Part shown: in pieces, positions 57,888 to 64,000 of the stretch
How the letters are laid out: the number at the start of each line of letters is the position of its first letter
How positions within the stretch are numbered: position 1 is the first letter of the stretch
DNA from: Earliella scabrosa
Taxonomy: Eukaryota; Basidiomycota; Agaricomycetes; Polyporales; Polyporaceae
Assembly (NCBI GenBank): GCA_022605405.1
Contig: JABYQQ010000029.1
Coordinates: forward strand, 62,001 to 126,000
Reading direction: 5' to 3'
DNA: 64,000 nucleotides
The notes under the pieces: generated by a model
What the model saw: only the letters and a program-made list of their open reading frames with translations
Told to the model about the DNA's origin: nothing
Database searches by the model: none
Translations under genes and position numbers: made by a program

Positions 57888-60800
57888 CTACGAGGGTCTA
57901 GAGGGGTGGCGGGCAAGGACGCTGCCAGTACGCGCAGCCTGGATAGAGCTGAAGCGCTGGAGCTCCTCGGGCTTCATCGAGATCTTTTGGCCAAAGCCGA
58001 CCTTGCGGGCGGCACGACGGATGAACGACACACGGTTCGAGTAGAGCGACTCGTGGATCGACGCCGCGCGCGACTGAGTGCGGGTGATGGGGATGCCGCT
58101 CTCCTTCGCCTGCTGAGCAATGGCCTCGTTGTGACGTTCGCGGAGACGCTTGATGATCGTCGCCTTCATCGCGAACTTGATAAGGTCGAGAGGGAAGAAC
58201 CAGATAATGTCCTAGAGGGCCCAGTTAGCACAAAGCGAACGTCATCGAGAACGTAGTCGACTTACCCAAACCCAGACGATACCAATCCAACCACCAGAGA
58301 TCGCCTCGACGGCGGTGAAGCCCCAGTTGGCGTACGCAGCGATGATCGACGAGATGAGCTGCGCGATGCAGAACGCGCCCATGAGAGCGAACGACGGACG
58401 CTCCATGAAGAAGAACCCGTGCGAACGCGTGATGAAGATGAGGGCCTGCGAGATGATCGCAACCTGGAGGTACACGATCGTGTGGAGCTGACGGTCGTTG
58501 TGGTCGAGGGCCTGTTGTGCGCCGCCCGAGAGGGTGACACCAAACTTGTCGTAGAACCAAGTCGTGCGGATGATGATTGCCACGAGCGCAACCCTGTATG
58601 TGACGTCAGCGTCGGACTTCGACGATCAGAAGACATACAATACTTACGTCGAGAGCGTGAGGTAGAGACCGTACGCGACGGCGTACGCGAAGATCTCAGC
58701 GAGATCCCAACTGTCGGGGCTGTTCGAGGGCAAGACACGGTCGACGGAGAGGGTCATGATGGTACCGTCGTTGAGGAGGGCGATGATCAGGACCATGAAC
58801 GGCGGGAAGTCGAACTTGAACGCGAAAGCGAGGATCGCGAAGCAGACGACGATACGGATCGTGACAGCGCAAGCGTAGATGGCGTAGTTCCGCATACGCT
58901 GGAAGATGATACGCGAACCGCGGATGGCGTGGACGATGGTGGAGAGACCAGGCTCCGTCAAGACAATGTCAGCGGCAGACCGAGCAGCGTCGGTGGCACC
59001 CTCGACTGCGATACCGACGTTGGCGCGGGACAGCGCGGGGGCGTCGTTAGCACCATCCCCAGTCATGGCGCAAAGGTGACCGAGGGCCTGAAGACGCTTG
59101 ACGATCTCGTACTTGTGCTCGGGGAAGACGCCAGCGAAACCATCGGCGTCGAGGATCATCTCGTCAAGGGAGCGGAAGCGGCTGCCAGGCTCAGGACCGT
59201 CCTTGAGGACCTTGGCGGGGTACATGTGGTCACCGAGGCCGAGACGGCGACCGGTCTCCTTCGCGATGGCGAGCTGGTCACCGGTGACCATCTTGACCTT
59301 GACACCGAGGGCCATGGCGTCGTCGATGGTCTGCTTGGTATCATCACGAGGGGGGTCGTAGATGGCAAGAAGACCGATGAGCTCAAAGCCGTTACCCTCA
59401 CCCTCGAAGTCGTCGCCGTCAACCTCCTCGTACGCAACCGCGAGAGCACGGAGACCACGCGAGGCGAACTCCGTAACGTCGGCCTCCAGGCGGTTCTCGA
59501 TCTCCTCGGTCTTGTTGCGCGTGCAGAGCTCGATGATGATACCCGTCATGCCCTTCGTGACACGCTTGAGCTTGCCAGAAGACTCCTCGCGGTAGGTGAT
59601 CTCGGTACGCTTGTCAACGGGGTTGAAAGGCTTGAAGTCGAGGAGCTTGATACCAGCACGAGCGCGAGCGGGGTCGCCAATGGCGCCGACGACACAAGTG
59701 TCGATAGCGTCCTGGTTCTCGGTACGCGACGCGTAGGCGGCGAGGAGGATCACGTCCTCGGCGGAGAAGGGGCCGTACGTGCGGATAGTGTCGCGGTCGA
59801 TCGTGAGCTTGTTGGTGGTGAGCGTACCCGTCTTGTCCGAGCACAGGATGGTGACGGCGGCGAGCTCCTCGATAGCGGTGATACGAGTGACGATGGCCTT
59901 GTACTTGGCGAGCTGCTGAGCACCGACGGCGAGTGTGACCGACAAGACCGTGGGCATGGCGATGGGGATACCACCGATCAGGAGCACGAGGATGTTGTCG
60001 AGACCGCGGCGGTAGCTGTACCTGAAGCCGGCGTACAAGCAGAAGATCTCCGCGAGGACGAAGATACCGATGACGACCAAGCAGAACGAACCGATCTGCG
60101 CCAAAATCTTCTGCAAGTGACCCGTCGTGTCATCGTCCTGGCCGACAAGGTTCGCGGCACGACCGAAGAACGTGTTGGGACCGGTGGAGATGACGACACC
60201 CTCAGCCTCACCCTGCTTGCAGGTCGAGCCGCTGGAGAGACAAAATAAGAACAATGTGACGTAACACGACAATCGCACTTACGAGAAGCACTGGTCGCCC
60301 GTCTTCTTGCCCTGGGGCAGGGACTCGCCGGTAAGTGCGGCCTGGTCGATCGAGACGTTGATGGCCTCGGTCAGACGACAGTCGGCGGGGACGATGTCAC
60401 CAATCTTGAACGAGATCATATCACCGGGGACGAGCTGAGCAGAGTCGATCTCGCGCCATTGACCAGCGCGCTTGACCTTGGCCTTGGGCGCGAGCGAGTC
60501 CATGAGCGCCTTGACCGCGTTTCCGGCGTTCCGCTCCTCGTAGAAACCGATGGCCGAGTTGATGAGCAGGAGGGTGACGATACCGACGAAGTCCTGCCAG
60601 TCCGGGGGACGGCTCTCGCCGTTGGACAGAGCGATGGCGACGAGCGCGGCGGCCTCCATGACCCAGGAGAGCGGGTTCCACATGAAACTGAGGAACTAAA
60701 ATTGGCACGCGCGTCAGAAACTACGACATACGTTAGCCACAGACGCAAACTTGACGTACCTGGAGGAAGGCGTTCTGCTCCTCGCTCTCGAGCTTGTTGG

Positions 60801-61208
60801 GGCCGAAGAGCTCAAGACGGCGGTTGGCCTCCTCGTCCGTCAGACCGTTCTCATCACACTGGAGCAGCTTGAAGACGTCATCGACCACGATAGTCTCCAG
60901 GTCGACCTTCTCCTTGTCGTAGAGGTCCTCGGCCTTGAGTTGAATCTGAGATAACGACAAGTCAGCATCGCGCCAAGGGGACAAGTCGACTCGGGTAAAA
61001 CGTACCTGGGACATGTCAACCTTGGCGTCTTGAGGACGCGATTTAGGTGGATGGGACGCGATGAAGGGCAGAAAAAACACGCACGGGTGGGCTTGTCATC
61101 CTCCTCGCCAAAATCCTTGTACTCTCTCTTCTTCTTTTCGGGTTCGGGAGTCGTCTCCTTGGCCGGCTCGGCGGGGCCGGCCTCCTTCTCGACCTTGGGG
61201 TCGGACAT
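57888..61208 (-). CDS. PMA1: Plasma-membrane P-type H+-ATPase (PMA1-like), 993 aa
   Basis: Electrogenic proton pump that energises nutrient uptake at the plasma membrane. Exons: 61085-61208, 61006-61028, 60760-60945, 60283-60695, 58648-60231, 58266-58593, 57888-58211 (2,982 nt). The second exon is only 23 bp. Acidic N-terminus [15 protein letters not shown]. Actuator-domain loop TGESLP. Phosphorylation motif CSDKTGTLT with Asp381. Nucleotide-binding and hinge motifs MVTGDQ and [12 protein letters not shown]. About ten membrane segments, including [18 protein letters not shown] and [14 protein letters not shown]. The C-terminal tail carries [10 protein letters not shown] and ends after LARHPSRPS, the region that autoinhibits fungal pumps. 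Length matches the fungal family and no defect is visible. Single housekeeping gene at the edge of an otherwise repeat-rich window. Confidence 0.97.
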
Positions 61209-64000
61209 GAGCAGACGGTGATACGGAGGGTGGGCGGACGGGGTGGGGGACCGGGGGAGGAGGGGGGAAAACCCTAGACTAAGCTAGAAGGTAATCGCGT
61301 GTGGCGAGGACGGAGGCGAGGGCAGCGGGGAGAGAAGAAGAGGTGGAGGAAGGATGAACGACCGCCAGCAGCCGCCAGACACTTAAATATCCTCCAGTCG
61401 CCCGGCCGTCAGATCACGCCCCAAACACCCCCAAACACAGACGCTCCCCCAGCTCCGGCGCCGTCTGATTGCACCCTGATCCGGACCAATCGCCCGCGTT
61501 TCTTTTTCGCATCCCAGATCACATCGGCCGCTCTCTCCGACCCGGCTCCCAGCAACGCCCGCCGTCTGCGCTCGCCCCGGCGCCGTCCCCCGCGTCCGAG
61601 GCTGGGCTCGCCGCCGTCGGGCGGACTCGGGTCGACAACGTCGCCGTCGCTGGGATACGCGCGCCGTCGGGCCCAGCGTCGGACACATGTCTACGAGCCT
61701 CCCGGGCCTGTGCACTGGCATCTATCACCGAACCGCTACTATCGCACACCTTGTCGCGATGTCGCCACCCCGCGTCGGGCGCTTCCATATCGAGGCGCGC
61801 GCGTCCACGTCCGAAAGGAACATTAATCGGGAGGCCCGAGGGAGGGGGCGCGACACTCGGAGCCAACCACAGCGCGACTTGGCGGTTGCTACGGAGGTAA
61901 CGCAGCTGCATCAGCTTCTCCCCTCGTCAATCGTGTCCGTGTCCGACGAATCGTGTGTCGTGTGCACGGCCCTGGCCCGTCCAATAGCGGTTTGGCAGGC
62001 GTGAAAGGCGACTAGGTGGCGGGGCTGCTCACGCCTGAGGCCAATGGTCGACCGTCGTCCCGCCTGCATCAAGCACTGATGCGCGCAGTATCTGACTGAT
62101 GGATCACGCCCTCTATCATCCCTTTGCAGCTTCCCCGCTCCTCTAAGAACGCACGAAGACAACTGACCGCAATGTCTACTTGGGTTTCCCAAGGACCCAA
62201 GCGAATGCAATGCGCGATGCTCCTCTCAACAGACGACCGTCACGATCTCGGATTTCGATCGGCCACCTGTCGACCACACGAGCCCTCGCTCTATCTACAT
62301 ACCCTGTATGGGCTATTGGCTCCGAGCCTCCGATGTGAGCGAGAGCCACTGGAGGTCTGGCTCACGGACCGCCTTGCGCCGCAGGCGTGTCTCCTCGTCG
62401 GTAATTATGCGGCGACGAGCAGGGAATTTCTGACCGGGCAAGCTCGCTTCTCCAACGGGCGTAACTGCCAGCGTCCGCTGTACAGAACGTTATGTACGTC
62501 TGTCCGACGTTCCGACTGCACACGCACACACGCCGTTTGATAGACATACATAGACGTGAAGTACGTGAAGACGGGGGCTCGACGCGGGACCAGGCTCGCC
62601 GCTCGCAAAGGGTTAGCCATTCCAGTAGCCTGGATATGATTGAGATGGGGCTTCTGGATTCGGGAACTTGGAAGGCACACCGCCGCACTGCACCGCACCG
62701 CACTCTCCATATTGCAATCGTCGGATTCCGAGGAACCTGGTCCTCACCTCTGGGGCAAAGTTCGTACCCCTCCATCATACGGGCCCATCCTGATGATGGC
62801 GCACTAAATCCGCTTGGTATGGCATCTCCCGCAATAACATAAGCCCCATCCCCATCTCCATCTGCATCTCCGGAGTCCGCACAGGCCAAAACAACTTAGC
62901 GGGACGCGACAATGGACGTCATGGATTGCTCGAGTGTTCTTGAGGCTTGAGCAATGAGACGGACACCGTTGCGACTCGAGCCAACGTGGTGCTCATGTCC
63001 GTCGCCATTCCTCGCGAGTCCCCGCCGGCACCCCCGTCGCGCTGCGACCCGCGCGCCGTAGCGGTGCGAATTTGAGCGAAAGACGCGCTAGCGACAAGCC
63101 CGATCAGGTTCGCTCCCGCCCCCTCCAATTGCAAGATGGTCGTCGCGTGGCGCAGCCGCGGACTGATCCTATTCTCCTTGAGGGAGATTCGCGAGAATCT
63201 GGCCAAATCATCCAGTCGCTGCCTTTGCGCTCGTTGGTGGCAGCTACGTACTCACTGCTACGGTTCTTCGCGGAGGATGCGAAACCTCCCGAACGCTCAC
63301 AACATGACGTCGACGGTCGGACGAAACGGACGACTCGCATCTTAGCCAGCCTCCCGGGCCACAAGGGTCTGGTCGGCAAGGGCCCAGGGGCCGGCGGGGA
63401 GAGAATCGGAGGATTCGGAGAGCAGGCGATTGGATGTCCGGCGACCAGGAATAGGCAGCGCAGGGCAGGCCGCCGGCATCGGACCGGGACTTGAAGGGGA
63501 GGGGATGAGGTCACTTCTTTCTTCACGTTAGCGAGTGATGGGAAGGGGAGGCGAGATCTGATTTGGGCAGATGCGGTCAATGGGATCTCGCATCGCACAT
63601 CTGCCATCTCGACCCGTTTTGATCTGATACGTCCCTCTCGCCTGCCCTGCATTGTGCAATTCACCAAGAAGTAACTTGCATGTCGCGTTCGTCTCTCTCG
63701 CCTGCTCTTCCATGTACTACGCTCGAGCTCTCCAGCACACGTATGCGTGTGTCGTCGCGCCCCCTCCGTTCGACGAGTCGCGTGAGGTACGGACGTCCAA
63801 GGCGGCGGCCTGAGCGCGCCAAACCTTCAAACCCATGAGAACCGTCCTCGCGCGCCGTCCCCGGAGTGGCAATGGCAAATGGCATGGATCACCGCGCACG
63901 TCCGAGTGTCCATGTAATGTACCGCCCCTCCGGCGGCGGCGTCAGCTCTCGGGCGCACGCACCGGGTTGGATCCCCTGCAAACTAAACCTACCTATCGGA
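61209..64000. other. H+-ATPase 5' region and unassigned sequence
   Basis: The first few hundred bases upstream of the ATPase ATG are pyrimidine-rich on the coding strand, as expected of a strongly expressed fungal promoter. No frame from 61,300 to the window end has a recognisable motif; the longest (63,104-63,667, minus strand, 187 codons) is low-complexity and probably fortuitous. Confidence 0.4.

Noticed and set aside
58419..60248. 609-codon plus-strand open frame
   Set aside because: It is the antisense shadow of the largest H+-ATPase exon; GC-biased codon use keeps the opposite strand open.
63104..63667. 187-codon minus-strand gene
   Set aside because: Low-complexity composition, no motif, and no splice-supported extension.
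1..64000. tRNA, rRNA or CRISPR features
   Set aside because: Scanning by eye for tRNA B-box-like sequences and for regularly spaced repeats gave no credible candidate; CRISPR is not expected in a eukaryote.

Overview
The window reads as nuclear DNA of a filamentous basidiomycete, most likely an Agaricomycete (mushroom or polypore). Genes are broken by many 47-64 bp GT-AG introns. There are F-box paralogs, a microsomal P450, a fungal P-type H+-ATPase, a fungal Helitron and a TET/JBP-type dioxygenase of the kind amplified in this class. No database search could be run, so family names rest on motifs read by eye.

Layout. (1) About 1-4.8 kb: the transposase gene of a Helitron on the minus strand, cut by the left edge. 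(2) About 4.8-13.2 kb: degraded sequence, an eroded F-box copy near 7.3-7.9 kb, and an intact F-box gene at 11.0-12.6 kb. (3) 13,259-41,299: a 28,041-bp giant DNA transposon, the main discovery. It has imperfect terminal inverted repeats sharing an exact 19-bp core and a perfect 10-bp target-site duplication (GGACGACAAT). (4) About 41.3-47.5 kb: the rest of the locus that was split by the insertion, namely a dead short-chain dehydrogenase (SDR) copy, a second F-box gene and an intact SDR. (5) 47.7-55.1 kb: two more F-box genes flanking a P450, with a 289-bp MITE just upstream of the P450. (6) 57.9-61.2 kb: the plasma-membrane H+-ATPase, a housekeeping gene that anchors the right side as ordinary chromosome.

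The giant element. Its centre (26.4-34.1 kb) encodes one long protein. I could join 18 exons in a single open frame of 2,256 codons plus stop: AT-hook, Mutator-like (MULE) DDE transposase, SWIM zinc finger, two tandem Ulp1/C48-type SUMO-protease domains, and a basic/acidic tail with a conserved-looking C-terminal module. The left arm (13.3-24.8 kb) carries two related genes resembling a nucleotidyltransferase-like/F-box family, a diverged Ulp1-like protein without the usual His and Gln, a TET/JBP 2-oxoglutarate/Fe(II) DNA dioxygenase, and an F-box gene on the opposite strand. The right arm (34.7-40.3 kb) carries at least four multi-exon genes of unknown function, one with a PHD-like zinc finger, and a coiled-coil gene. 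The left arm is strikingly pyrimidine-rich and the right arm purine-rich on the same strand.

Working together (inference): the transposase would move the element, the AT-hook and SWIM modules would bind DNA, the SUMO-protease domains could process the polyprotein or strip SUMO from host silencing factors, and the TET/JBP enzyme could oxidise 5-methylcytosine to counter methylation silencing. The F-box and zinc-finger cargo would fit interference with host ubiquitin or chromatin pathways.
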